Origin: Peptococcaceae bacterium
Lineage (GTDB): Bacteria; Bacillota; Desulfitobacteriia; Desulfitobacteriales; Syntrophobotulaceae
Length of the DNA stretch: 64,000 bases
Direction of reading: 5' to 3'
Assembly: GCA_012517475.1 (NCBI GenBank)
Contig: JAAYUV010000027.1
Coordinates: 19,124 to 83,123, forward strand
In this document: positions 9,896 to 18,133 of the stretch, in pieces
Numbering within the stretch: the stretch's first letter is position 1
Layout: every line of letters starts with the position of its first letter
Notes under the pieces: generated by a model
Told to the model about the DNA's origin: nothing
Databases searched by the model: none
Seen by the model: the letters and a program-made list of their open reading frames with translations, nothing else
Position numbers and translations under genes: made by a program

Positions 9896-11237
9896 TCTGC
9901 TTTCTCCATATGAGGTTTACTGGGGGGGCGCCATTTGAGTTTTCTCTTATATCGACAGAAATCAAGTCTTCGTTCACATCCAGTCTAAACGAGTTTTGCA
10001 ATATTTCGGTATACAAATGACCCTGGGGGGTATCGGATACCTTTTTGAGGGTAGTGATTGGAACGTGAAGGAATTTGTTAATAATGGAACTGGCCAGAGA
10101 GCGGATCACTTTTTCCTGCTTAGGACTAATCTCCCCGAGTTTGGCCATGGCCTGATCCAGCTGGGCATTCTTAATTTCTTCTCCGCGCTGCTGCAGAGCT
10201 AAAATGGTAGGTAAGACAAATAATGAATTATGCCACTTCTTAAAAAGGGCCATCTCTTCCTCAATAATTATTTCTGCGTCCTGAGCCGCAGATTCTCTGG
10301 CACTCTGGTGGTGATCCACAACACTGCGCAAATCATCGATATCATAGAGGGTTACCCCTTCAATATCCCTGACGCCTGGATCAATATCGCGGGGAACAGC
10401 AATGTCTATAAGCAGCATTGGGCGGTGAGGTCTTTTCCTCATTGCTTTCCGTAAAGAATCAGCCGTGATGATAAACCCTTTTGATGCTGTTGCAGAGAAA
10501 ACAAGATCCGCTTCTTCCAGACAGCTTTCTAATTCCAATAATGATACGGCTTCTCCCCCGCAACCTGCGGCAAATTCCCTGGCTTTTTCCAAAGAACGAT
10601 TGGAAATCATGAGTGTCGCTGCACCCCTGGCAACCAAATGTTTCATGGTAAGTCCGCTCATTTCGCCCGCACCCAAAACCAGGATTTTTTTATCCTTAAA
10701 ACTTGGGATATACTGCCCCGCCAGCTCCACCGCCGTATAGCTGATTGAGGTAGAATACCGGTCAATGCAAGTTTCCGTTCTGACCCTTTTCCCAACTGCT
10801 AAAGCCTTTTGAAACATGACGTGGATGATCTTATTGTTCACTCCCGCTTTAGAAGATAATTCATAGGCTTTAGCCACCTGCCCCAGAATTTGAGATTCTC
10901 CGAGAACCATAGAATCCAACCCCGAAACCACCCTAAACAAGTGACTTACCGCCGGGTACAAAGTATGGGTGTACAAGTACCGGTGGATGCTATGGCTTTC
11001 ATCCTGAAATTTCCTGACAAAATAATCCTGAAGAAAACGCGTACCCAACTCGACATCGGTTGTAACCGCATAAACTTCCATTCGATTGCAGGTGCTCAGC
11101 AAAACAACGCCTTTCATTTCGGGATATATGCTTAATTCCTTTAAGGAGGAAACAATCTGCGAATGATGGATGTTTAATTTTTCCCGGATTTCTACAGGGG
11201 CTGTCCGGTAGTTTAATCCAACAACGACTGGAAACAA
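9861..11237 (-). CDS. hemA: glutamyl-tRNA reductase
   Basis: It reduces glutamyl-tRNA(Glu) to glutamate-1-semialdehyde, the first step of the C5 tetrapyrrole route. Motifs seen are [15 protein letters not shown], the catalytic-cysteine motif [29 protein letters not shown], a nucleotide-binding [10 protein letters not shown] segment, and a C-terminal dimerisation helix region. The start appears to be TTG, with GAGGTGATC upstream, and it overlaps the precorrin-2 dehydrogenase gene by 25 bases. The hemL aminomutase gene usually needed next is not in this cluster. Confidence 0.95.
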   Translation of the reverse strand: MFPVVVGLNYRTAPVEIREKLNIHHSQIVSSLKELSIYPEMKGVVLLSTCNRMEVYAVTTDVELGTRFLQDYFVRKFQDESHSIHRYLYTHTLYPAVSHLFRVVSGLDSMVLGESQILGQVAKAYELSSKAGVNNKIIHVMFQKALAVGKRVRTETCIDRYSTSISYTAVELAGQYIPSFKDKKILVLGAGEMSGLTMKHLVARGAATLMISNRSLEKAREFAAGCGGEAVSLLELESCLEEADLVFSATASKGFIITADSLRKAMRKRPHRPMLLIDIAVPRDIDPGVRDIEGVTLYDIDDLRSVVDHHQSARESAAQDAEIIIEEEMALFKKWHNSLFVLPTILALQQRGEEIKNAQLDQAMAKLGEISPKQEKVIRSLASSIINKFLHVPITTLKKVSDTPQGHLYTEILQNSFRLDVNEDLISVDIRENSNGAPPVNLIWRKQNEDDSNWYQRE

Positions 11238-11851
11238 TTCTCGATCACCTCTTTCGCTTGATCCAGCTGTCCTTTTTTAATCAACTGCAGAACTCTTCCA
11301 TCTGTCACCTGAGCCCAAAGCTTTTGACGTTTAATCCCGGGAAGCTTATTCTTAGCCTCTAGCCGCCATGTTCGAAGGAGCTCCAGATATTCCGCCATTT
11401 CGTTTCCATAGAAATTTTCCAATTCCTCCCGAATCTGACGGGCAACAAGCGGGCTGCTGCCGCCCGTTGACACAGCAATGGAAAGATCTCCTCTCTTTAA
11501 AACAGAAGGAACAAAAAACGAACATTTCTCCGGATCGTCCACAACGTTAATCAATATATTGCGCGCTTTTGCATCCTGAGCTACCCGGGCATTTACTTCT
11601 TCTTTTTCCGTACAGGAGAAGACCAACACGGCGTTTTGTATATCTTCCCTTTCATATGTTTTGTTAATCCATATACAGTGTACTCCATCTATCAGAGGCT
11701 GCAAAGCAGGAATGATTTCTGGCGAAATAATTCTGACCATAGCCCCATACCGGAGAAGGGTTTCAACTTTACGGCAGGCTACCGTTCCCCCGCCTACTAC
11801 TAACACAGGCTTATGATTCAGATCGATATAAACAGGATAGTAATTGGCCAT
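11213..11851 (-). CDS. sirC: precorrin-2 dehydrogenase (possibly also sirohydrochlorin ferrochelatase)
   Basis: This 212-residue protein is the CysG N-terminal/Met8/SirC type. It has an NAD-binding fold at the start (YPVYIDLNHKPVLVVGGGTVACRKVETLL), the DDPEKCSFFVPSVLKRG segment and STGGSSPLVARQIREE. It oxidises precorrin-2 to sirohydrochlorin. No CbiX/CbiK/SirB chelatase is present in the window, so this protein may also insert iron as Met8 does, or the chelatase lies elsewhere. It sits between ccsA and hemA in the same orientation, 42 bases after ccsA. Confidence 0.92.
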   Translation of the reverse strand: MANYYPVYIDLNHKPVLVVGGGTVACRKVETLLRYGAMVRIISPEIIPALQPLIDGVHCIWINKTYEREDIQNAVLVFSCTEKEEVNARVAQDAKARNILINVVDDPEKCSFFVPSVLKRGDLSIAVSTGGSSPLVARQIREELENFYGNEMAEYLELLRTWRLEAKNKLPGIKRQKLWAQVTDGRVLQLIKKGQLDQAKEVIENCFQSLLD

Positions 11852-11893
11852 CTCAGAAACACCGCCTATCGGGAAATATCCTCGTGAGTTTTT

Positions 11894-12679
11894 CTATCCA
11901 CCGTAACTATGCAGCCCCGATAATAAGAAGTTTACTCCAAAATACGTAAATAACACAAGGATAAAACCCCCGACCACGAGCATATTGGATTTTTGTCCCT
12001 TCCACGATTTCTGCCGGTAAAGGTGAAGGTATACCGCATAGATAATCCACGTGACCAACGCCCAGGTTTCTTTCGGGTCCCAGCTCCAATACCGTCCCCA
12101 AGCCTGTTCAGCCCAAATCGCTCCCAGGACAATCGTTACGGTAAGCATCACAAAGCTGACTGCTACGATTTTGTAGATCCATTCCTCTCCCTTGGAGGAA
12201 TTTGCTCTCCACAGCTGGATAGCCGCAAGCCCGGCAGCAAGGGCAAAGCCCCCGTATGAGAAAATTGCAGTCAGAACATGACTTGTAAGCCAGGGACTTT
12301 TCAATGCAGGCATGAGAGGTTTGACATCTCCAAGCTGTTCCGGCATCAGGGTAACGATAGACCCTACCAGCATAGCCGCAATCATGAGGACAACCCCTCC
12401 GGCGTTATTGTTCCGGCTTTTCAGCTCATAAAATGCATAGGCTATCACAGTGAAACCCGAAAACGATAAGATAAACTCCGCGCCATTGGTAATCGGGAGC
12501 CTGCTGACTAAGAGGGCACGGGATATGAGTGCCATAAGATTTGTGGCTATTCCGGCAATGGCAATGAGCAAACCCGTTCTGGCAATACTTTTATTTTTAT
12601 TTCCCAGGAAGTAGCACCCTGCGGCAAGCAGATACAATACCAGTGTTACATAGACAAAATCCTCAATATAGTTTGTCAT
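11894..12679 (-). CDS. ccsA: cytochrome c maturation protein CcsA (system II heme handling)
   Basis: This multi-pass membrane protein (about 8 segments) has the tryptophan-rich heme-handling motif WGRYWSWDPKETWALVTW near the C-terminus and conserved histidines in outer loops. With ResB it moves heme across the membrane and ligates it to CXXCH motifs of apocytochromes. I chose the ATG at 12679 because it overlaps the resB stop as ATGA with GGGGG just upstream. The frame can be extended 15 codons into resB (to 12724). Clients are encoded next door at 14668 and 15645. Confidence 0.93.
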   Translation of the reverse strand: MTNYIEDFVYVTLVLYLLAAGCYFLGNKNKSIARTGLLIAIAGIATNLMALISRALLVSRLPITNGAEFILSFSGFTVIAYAFYELKSRNNNAGGVVLMIAAMLVGSIVTLMPEQLGDVKPLMPALKSPWLTSHVLTAIFSYGGFALAAGLAAIQLWRANSSKGEEWIYKIVAVSFVMLTVTIVLGAIWAEQAWGRYWSWDPKETWALVTWIIYAVYLHLYRQKSWKGQKSNMLVVGGFILVLFTYFGVNFLLSGLHSYGG

Positions 12680-13674
12680 TGGACAACCCCCGTTTTTTTC
12701 TGTTTTAAGAACAAAGTAAGACATGTCCCTGCCATTAACATTAACATCCCTGCCATAGCAAGGGATAAGCCCGGGTCCCTTTTGACGGTGAGAACAGAAA
12801 ATGGCTTGACACCATTAAATTGAACTGTTGTTCCCGGCTGAATTTCAACCTTTTCCCCGAAAGATACTGCCCCCACATCCAATAAGGAACCTTTTTGGTA
12901 TAAGGAATATACAATTCTGGGGTTATCCGGTCTAAGGGTTTTGGACTGCATGCCGTACTCCGGATCAAAATTAGGAATATATTTATAAATCCTAATTGCC
13001 TTATCTGTTCCGGGTATCTGCAAAAATTCGCTTTCCTGAAGCGTCTTTTTTTCTTTCCATCCGGTATTTGATTCTCCCTGCAGTTCAACCCCGTAACCAA
13101 AAGATGACTGGTACGCCTTTATTCCGGCATATTCGAAGGGATTATTGACACTGATATCTTTTTCCCCTGTTACAGCTCCGTTCTCCACTAAGCTAATGTG
13201 GGAAAAATACTGAGAAGGGGACCCATCTGCGTTAAAATCAATATTGAAGTCGTCAAGTTTAATCATAAATGGTTTCGTCTGGTTGAATATGGTTTTCATA
13301 TCCACAGTTTGTCCCTGGTCAATTTTAATTTGTGTACTCTCTCCCTGAAAGGAATAGACAGATCCTCCAATGAGGATGAATACTACGCCGGCATGTAATG
13401 TCATCATCCCGATTTGCCGTAGAAGTATTTGACTGCTCTTCTCTGCCTTAAGCCCGTGCTTAAAGAATTTTGTGACTTGATTGGTTGTACACAATGCCAT
13501 ATTCAATAGTAAAAGACCAAGAATAACCTTAAAGGGTAAAGCCTGATAATATTTATCCGTGGAAATACCTGACCCTATTGCTGCTAAGAGTCCTATCACA
13601 GCCAGTAAAGAAAGGCCAATTTTCATGGAAGACATGAAACGCAAAAAACGCTGAGTTTTCTTAATTAGAATCAT
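12676..13674 (-). CDS. resB: cytochrome c maturation protein ResB/Ccs1
   Basis: It has hydrophobic segments near the N-terminus (SMKIGLSLLAVIGLLAAIGS, FKVILGLLLLNMALC, MTLHAGVVFILIGGSVY), a long extracytoplasmic domain (about 110-290) and a last membrane segment (LAMAGMLMLMAGTCLTLFL). This is the ResB layout, though the 330-residue form is shorter than Bacillus ResB. It partners CcsA in system II heme attachment. I preferred the ATG at 13674 (MILIKKTQRFL) over that at 13689 because GAGGGG lies 7 bases before it. It starts the run of genes that continues through ccsA into heme synthesis. Confidence 0.9.
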   Translation of the reverse strand: MILIKKTQRFLRFMSSMKIGLSLLAVIGLLAAIGSGISTDKYYQALPFKVILGLLLLNMALCTTNQVTKFFKHGLKAEKSSQILLRQIGMMTLHAGVVFILIGGSVYSFQGESTQIKIDQGQTVDMKTIFNQTKPFMIKLDDFNIDFNADGSPSQYFSHISLVENGAVTGEKDISVNNPFEYAGIKAYQSSFGYGVELQGESNTGWKEKKTLQESEFLQIPGTDKAIRIYKYIPNFDPEYGMQSKTLRPDNPRIVYSLYQKGSLLDVGAVSFGEKVEIQPGTTVQFNGVKPFSVLTVKRDPGLSLAMAGMLMLMAGTCLTLFLKQKKTGVVQ

Positions 13675-13761
13675 ATTTTCCCCTCTCATCCCGTATATTG
13701 CCTACTCTGAAAAGTTCTTTTACTTTTTTGCATACGAAAAACCCCTTAGGAGATATTTCTA

Positions 13762-13795
13762 ACAGTATTTCCTTATTCTGGACATAAAATACTGT
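13762..13795. repeat. inverted repeat upstream of resB
   Basis: A perfect 9-bp inverted repeat (ACAGTATTT at 13762-13770, AAATACTGT at 13787-13795) with a 16-base spacer lies between the small membrane ORF and resB. No T-run follows on either strand, so it is not a clear terminator. It could be an operator or an RNA-stabilising hairpin between the cytochrome genes and the ccs-heme operon. Confidence 0.35.
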
Positions 13796-13824
13796 ATAGC
13801 ATGATAACCATGCCAGGTTCAGTT

Positions 13825-13935
13825 TCAGGCCAAGGCCTGGGGCAAAAAGAACCAGATCAGCCAAACCAACAACGCACCGTAAATAATTATTTCCGCGATA
13901 ATTAATAGAAGATTTTTTCGGTATCTTCCCAGCAT
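13825..13935 (-). CDS. 36-residue single-pass membrane peptide in the cytochrome operon
   Basis: An ATG begins directly after the cytochrome b stop codon (TAAATG) and is preceded by GGAGG inside the cytochrome b 3' end, an ideal ribosome site. The peptide has a basic N-terminus (MLGRYRKN), one long hydrophobic stretch (LLLIIAEIIIYGALLVWLIW) and the ending FFLPQALA. Its size, position and coupling suggest a small accessory subunit of the membrane cytochrome complex, in the way CydX or CcoQ-like peptides serve oxidases. I recognise no named family. The assignment as a subunit is an inference. Confidence 0.72.
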   Translation of the reverse strand: MLGRYRKNLLLIIAEIIIYGALLVWLIWFFLPQALA

Positions 13936-14622
13936 TTATTTTTCCTCCCTCTCCATTCTTTCAAGTTCCAACGGATACTCATGTTCCATGACTTCCCGGC
14001 TGACTTTTCCTGTCAGCCATACCCTGTTCATCGGGAAATAATCAGGAACAAAATGAACGGCATAAAGATGCCAGGTAAAAATAACCAATATGGCTAAAAG
14101 CCCTTCCCCCTGATGCATAAAATGGGAACTCTCGATAACCCATCTGGGGAGAAAGGTGTTGGCTGTTCCCGGAAACCACAAAATCAAGCCGGTTAAAACC
14201 ATGACCGGTGTCCCCCAGTATTCCGCCAGATAATCGACTTTTTCTTTATAAGAGTATTTTCCAAAACGCGGGCCTTCTTTGGTTCTTCCGGTCAAATAGC
14301 CAATATTGGCATAAAGGTCTTTTAAATCCTGAAACCGTGGAAACATGGTTCCCCGCAGCTTCCCTTGGGAAAATTTAATAATCAGATACACGATGTGGTA
14401 CACTGCAGCAACAATCATGATAACCGCTGCCATCAAATGAATGTTAAACAGTACTTCAAAAGAGCCAAATACTTTAGCCAAACTTTGTGCCCATGGTTCA
14501 AAAGCAAATTTAATGAGCAAGCCCGTTATTGCCAGCAAAGTAAAGCTTAACATGATGAGCCAGTGTTGAAAGCGCTGGTGGAAGTCCCAACGGTCATATA
14601 CTTTTGCAGAATCAAGATCCAT
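13936..14622 (-). CDS. di-heme cytochrome b membrane subunit (cytochrome b561/FdhI/HyaC-like)
   Basis: This 228-residue protein has four membrane segments and histidines placed as in the cytochrome b subunits of formate dehydrogenase and Ni-Fe hydrogenase: FHQRFQHWLIML, NIHLMAAVIMIVAAVYHIVY, SSHFMHQGEGLLAILVIFTWHLYAVHFVP. These proteins hold two b hemes and exchange electrons with menaquinone. GGAGG lies 9 bases before the ATG. It follows the seven-heme cytochrome by 45 bases and is followed at once by the 36-residue membrane peptide. The three probably form one quinone-linked electron transfer complex. No catalytic subunit is encoded nearby. Confidence 0.88.
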   Translation of the reverse strand: MDLDSAKVYDRWDFHQRFQHWLIMLSFTLLAITGLLIKFAFEPWAQSLAKVFGSFEVLFNIHLMAAVIMIVAAVYHIVYLIIKFSQGKLRGTMFPRFQDLKDLYANIGYLTGRTKEGPRFGKYSYKEKVDYLAEYWGTPVMVLTGLILWFPGTANTFLPRWVIESSHFMHQGEGLLAILVIFTWHLYAVHFVPDYFPMNRVWLTGKVSREVMEHEYPLELERMEREEK

Positions 14623-14667
14623 TTCCTGAACCTCCTTTTTCGCCGAAGGAAATTAAACCAAATAATC

Positions 14668-15489
14668 CTAGGAACGCCTTGTGCGTAATTTATGAAACAG
14701 GTCGAGCAGAATATGAATCAAAAAGAAACCAACCACGAGCAATATCAGCCACATAAATATTTTTTTAACCCAATACATGGGAGCGCCAAATCCCTGTGGG
14801 GTCATGGCATAGTGCTCTACTGCATTGAGACCCAATACGGCTCCTCCATGACATTTACTGCACAGGGAAGGAGTCTTCTCTTCACTGGTTTGAGAGCCAG
14901 GATTCTTAGAACTTAAAACTTTATGCGCACCATGGCAGTCCGTGCAGCTTGGAGAAGTAGTTGCGCCAAGTGCTACGGCTTTTCCGTGAAAACTTTCCTG
15001 ATACTGAACAGCAACTTTTTGGTGACAGTTTCCACAGGACTGAACCTGGTTTTTCTTATTGGCCGGTGAGTCTGCACCAGCTACCTTGGTAATGTTATGC
15101 CCGCCATGACAGGTAGCACAACTTGCACTCATATTATTTCCGGCGTGAACACTGTCCCGATAACCTGACCAAGCCTGGTAATGGCAGCTTCCGCATTGTT
15201 CAGACATTCTTGACGGGTCGGTGGACATGCCGGTCTGATAAGGCTCTTTAAAATTATGGCAGGAAACACACTGCTTGGTTCCATGGACTGACTTTTCATA
15301 TTGTGCCCTGTCAACATAAAGAGAAATCTTTTGATTATTCCGTGTGACCGTTAGATTCTGGTTTTGGTGGCAAGTAAAACATAATTCTTTATCCATGGTA
15401 TTGGAGTGAGTTACCTGCTGGGCTTGGGCTATATCAACATTCAAAGAAAAAACGCAAAGAAATACCGTTAGAAAAAAAACCTTTTTCAA
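14668..15489 (-). CDS. membrane-anchored seven-heme c-type cytochrome
   Basis: A signal peptide (KVFFLTVFLCVFSLNVDIAQAQ) is followed by seven CXXCH heme motifs: CFTCH, CVSCH, CGSCH, CATCH, CGNCH, CTDCH, CSKCH. A C-terminal membrane helix (KIFMWLILLVVGFFLIHILL) then anchors the protein with the heme domain outside. The start is TTG with AAAGGAG 8 bases upstream; the nearby ATG is out of frame. It precedes cytochrome b in the same direction and likely takes electrons from it to an outside acceptor or partner. The acceptor is not shown by the sequence. Confidence 0.9.
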   Translation of the reverse strand: MKKVFFLTVFLCVFSLNVDIAQAQQVTHSNTMDKELCFTCHQNQNLTVTRNNQKISLYVDRAQYEKSVHGTKQCVSCHNFKEPYQTGMSTDPSRMSEQCGSCHYQAWSGYRDSVHAGNNMSASCATCHGGHNITKVAGADSPANKKNQVQSCGNCHQKVAVQYQESFHGKAVALGATTSPSCTDCHGAHKVLSSKNPGSQTSEEKTPSLCSKCHGGAVLGLNAVEHYAMTPQGFGAPMYWVKKIFMWLILLVVGFFLIHILLDLFHKLRTRRS

Positions 15490-15591
15490 TCCATTTTCTC
15501 CTTTCTTTTCATTTTAACCTGTTTTATTTTTTCCTTTTCTTGTTTAATTATCCAATCTAAAACAGCGATTCTTTATTTTATTTTCATAGAT

Positions 15592-15626
15592 GAAAAAATA
15601 AGGGCAGACAAAAAGCGTCTGCCCTT
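15592..15626 (-). terminator. rho-independent terminator after the six-heme lipoprotein gene
   Basis: A 10-bp stem (AAGGGCAGAC / GTCTGCCCTT) with a short loop is followed on the minus strand by a run of T. It lies 19 bases past the stop of the 15645 gene, so that gene is transcribed separately from the seven-heme operon. Confidence 0.88.
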
Positions 15627-15644
15627 ACTTTCATATTGCTTGTT

Positions 15645-16691
15645 TTATTTTTTGACATTTGCCTCTATGTTTTTCACATAATCTGTATTGGTAATCTCAG
15701 TCTGTTTGGTGGCTTTATCGTCACCCAACTTATCATAAGGCATAGCGCCAAAACTATGATCTCGGGTGATATGGTCGCGTAAGTCGGTGGGGTTCTTCCA
15801 CATTAGTTTTTCGAGATCAAAACTGACCCCTTTATGGCATTTGCTGCAGTTATCCTTAACCGGGTCATTTCCGATTACCGTTTTACCGCTGTCGTTTACA
15901 TTATGCGGGGAATGACAGGAAAGACAGTTGTTGGTTTGTTTGCTTGCAGCATGTTTACTGGCAAAATAGTCTCTTGTGCCATAATGGTTAGCGGCTTCCC
16001 ATATGCCTGTCGTGGTATTTTTGGTAGGAACACTGGGATGACATTCCATACAGGCTTTTTGATCAACTTTCATAGTACCTGCTTTGTTATCGGCCGCGAC
16101 ATGAGTTCCTCCCGGACCATGGCAGCTTTCGCAGCCTATCGTTAATTCCTTATCCGATTTTCCCAATCCCGGACTATGACAGCTGCCGCATGTATAACTG
16201 GACCCGCCCCAGTCCTCCGTACCGTCCTTATTGAAATCACCTGTGCGGGCAGCCTGCAAGGTCCATTTATCCCCTTGCTTTTTAACAGCGGCAACCCTGT
16301 AAGTTTGACTCTTAAATCCGGCTGTTGCCGGAACAGGAGCAATAATATAATCATTCACCATGACTCCGTAGGCTTTTGAAAGATCAATGGTTGTAGATTT
16401 GGGATTGTCCGGAGTATCTGCATCGAAGATAGTTATTTCTTTGGGCAAATCAGCTATGTTGTAATCTGAGAGGGGTTTAAACGTGCCCATGTGCTTCGTT
16501 TTCATAAATCCCTCATATGCTTGGGCATGACAAGTTTTGCAAGCATCGCTCCCTACATAGTTTGCTGCTGTTGTTGTAGGTGTAGGGGTTGGGGTGGGTG
16601 TCGGAGTTGGCGTTGTCTTTTGACAGCCCACAACGACAAGAGCTACTACACAGATGAAGCATAGTAGTAAAATCAAGTATTTCCTCTTCAC
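15645..16691 (-). CDS. six-heme c-type cytochrome lipoprotein
   Basis: A lipoprotein signal ends in VVVGC (lipidated Cys 23). A Pro-Thr repeat linker of about 20 residues follows, then a cytochrome c554-like domain with six CXXCH motifs: CKTCH, CGSCH, CESCH, CMECH, CLSCH, CSKCH. Translation starts at GTG with AAGGAGG 10 bases upstream. The protein should sit on the outer face of the membrane, raised on the flexible linker, and pass electrons. It has its own terminator, so it may be expressed apart from the 14668 cytochrome. A catalytic role, such as nitrite or other small-molecule reduction, cannot be excluded. Confidence 0.9.
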   Translation of the reverse strand: MKRKYLILLLCFICVVALVVVGCQKTTPTPTPTPTPTPTTTAANYVGSDACKTCHAQAYEGFMKTKHMGTFKPLSDYNIADLPKEITIFDADTPDNPKSTTIDLSKAYGVMVNDYIIAPVPATAGFKSQTYRVAAVKKQGDKWTLQAARTGDFNKDGTEDWGGSSYTCGSCHSPGLGKSDKELTIGCESCHGPGGTHVAADNKAGTMKVDQKACMECHPSVPTKNTTTGIWEAANHYGTRDYFASKHAASKQTNNCLSCHSPHNVNDSGKTVIGNDPVKDNCSKCHKGVSFDLEKLMWKNPTDLRDHITRDHSFGAMPYDKLGDDKATKQTEITNTDYVKNIEANVKK

Positions 16692-16940
16692 TCTCGGCTC
16701 GCCTCCTTAATGATTTGAGATCATTTAGAAATAGTTTTTTCATTAAGGAATTATTTTATCCGCAATAAATAAATAATAATTGTATATTTTAATATCAACC
16801 AATGCCGGATCAATATCCTATCTGGCAACTTATCATGAAAACAGTTATTATAATATTACTGAACATATCAAAAAGATTATTCACGCATGTAATATATCTG
16901 AGCAAAACATTCTGAATCCAAGGTAAAGGGGTGGGTAAAA

Positions 16941-17744
16941 ATGAAATTTGGATTTTCTACTTTAGGTTGTCCGGGTTGGCCTTGGGGAGAAATTATCACT
17001 TCCGCTGCCGATTTAGGCTATGATGGTATCGAGTTAAGGGGAATTGGGAGTGAAATGTATCTGCCTCATGTCAAGGAATTTGCCCGGGATAATCTGCCTC
17101 ACATCCACAGCAGGCTGAAAAAAATGGGCCTTACAATTCCTTGTCTCACCACAGGGGCCTTTCTATTTGATCCGGAAAGAAAAGAAAGTGCCCGTGAAGA
17201 AGTAATCGCTTATTTAGAATTAGCTGCTGATATGAAAGCACCCTATATCCGGGTTCTGGGAGATGCCAATCCCCAACCTGGTCAAGTGGATGAAGATCTT
17301 TTGGAAGAGAATCTGGCTTTCCTGCTGCCCCTGGCTGCAGAGAGGAATGTCGTATTATTATTGGAAACAAACGGAGTTTACGCTTCCTCACCCCGAATCA
17401 TAACTTTAATGAAAAAAGTTAATCACCCAAACCTTGGTTTATTATGGGATATCCATCACCCATACCGTTTTTTCCAGGAGCCGGTTGCAGAGACATACAA
17501 TACCCTTAAACCCTGGATCAAACATGTCCATGTGAAAGATTCGGTCGTCTCCCAGGGCAAGATTCAGTATTGCATGTTGGGTTACGGTGATGTGCCGGTA
17601 GCTGAAGCGGTATCACTCCTGGCGGCAGACAACTTCTCCGGTTTTGTGGTACTGGAATGGGTCAAAAGGTGGAACATGGATCTCGAAGAACCGGGAATTG
17701 TATTCTCCCATTATCTGAGTACCATAAAAAGAATGCTGACCTAA
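16941..17744 (+). CDS. sugar phosphate isomerase/epimerase-like TIM barrel protein
   Basis: The 267 residues form an AP-endonuclease-2-type TIM barrel: STLGCPGWPW, YDGIELRGIG, LLLETNGVY with the metal-binding Glu, LLWDIHHPYRF, KHVHVKDS and FVVLEWVKRW. Members isomerise or epimerise sugars such as inosose or hydroxypyruvate, but the substrate cannot be read from sequence. AAGGGGTGGG precedes the ATG. It is a single plus-strand gene closed by a good terminator and diverges from the cytochrome genes across a 249-base AT-rich gap. Confidence 0.82.
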   Translation: MKFGFSTLGCPGWPWGEIITSAADLGYDGIELRGIGSEMYLPHVKEFARDNLPHIHSRLKKMGLTIPCLTTGAFLFDPERKESAREEVIAYLELAADMKAPYIRVLGDANPQPGQVDEDLLEENLAFLLPLAAERNVVLLLETNGVYASSPRIITLMKKVNHPNLGLLWDIHHPYRFFQEPVAETYNTLKPWIKHVHVKDSVVSQGKIQYCMLGYGDVPVAEAVSLLAADNFSGFVVLEWVKRWNMDLEEPGIVFSHYLSTIKRMLT

Positions 17745-17763
17745 AATCACAATACAAATAAAA

Positions 17764-17810
17764 AGCCCGATAGCTTGATTTTGATTATGCTATCGGGCTA
17801 TTTGTCTTTA
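17764..17810. terminator. bidirectional terminator
   Basis: An 11-bp perfect stem (AGCCCGATAGC at 17764-17774 with GCTATCGGGCT at 17789-17799) has T-rich tails on both strands. It ends the isomerase gene from the left and lies directly after the glpK-like remnant stop on the right. Confidence 0.88.
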
Positions 17811-17924
17811 AGCTTCCGATTCCCACTCTCTGACCCGGGCTACTGCTTTTTGCCAGCCACTATAGTACTTGTTCCTTTCTTCTGCCGGCATTTGCGGACA
17901 ACCTTCGTATTGATATATGTTCAT
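17808..17924 (-). pseudogene. glpK: glycerol kinase C-terminal remnant
   Basis: A 38-residue minus-strand frame contains MPAEERNKYYSGWQKAVA and ends RVREWESEA. This matches the extreme C-terminus of glycerol kinases, where GWKKAV near the end is characteristic. The other roughly 460 residues are missing. The frame ends at the original-looking terminator. I read it as the tail of a deleted glpK, not a working peptide. The first part of the frame (MNIYQYEGC) is probably junk before the junction. Confidence 0.65.
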
Positions 17925-17941
17925 ATGTACATAAAGATTGC

Positions 17942-18133
17942 TTAATTCTGTTCCTTTTCTTTAAGATAGACAGAGACAACCTCTAAAAACTTTACAACAT
18001 TAATTGGTTTAATGATATACTCTGCAAACCCGGCTTTTAGTGCTTTTTCAATGTCTTTTTCCATCGCATTGGCACTAATGGCAATCACCGGAATGTCTTT
18101 TGTTTCACACCTTTGTTGGTACTTCATTCTCAT
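17942..18133 (-). pseudogene. C-terminal half of a response-regulator receiver domain
   Basis: The 63-residue frame carries the second half of a CheY-like fold: IPVIAISANAMEKDIEKA, then GFAEYIIKPINV with the conserved Lys-Pro, and a last helix. The phospho-acceptor Asp and the acidic pocket are absent. Its ATG overlaps the stop of the HD-GYP gene (TGAGAATG context). It looks like the remaining end of a hybrid kinase or regulator cut by a deletion that also left the glpK tail. A dominant-negative fragment is possible but unlikely. Confidence 0.6.

Noticed and set aside
13661..13864. 67-residue minus-strand ORF before resB
   Set aside because: It is out of frame with the better-supported 36-residue peptide and has no ribosome site.
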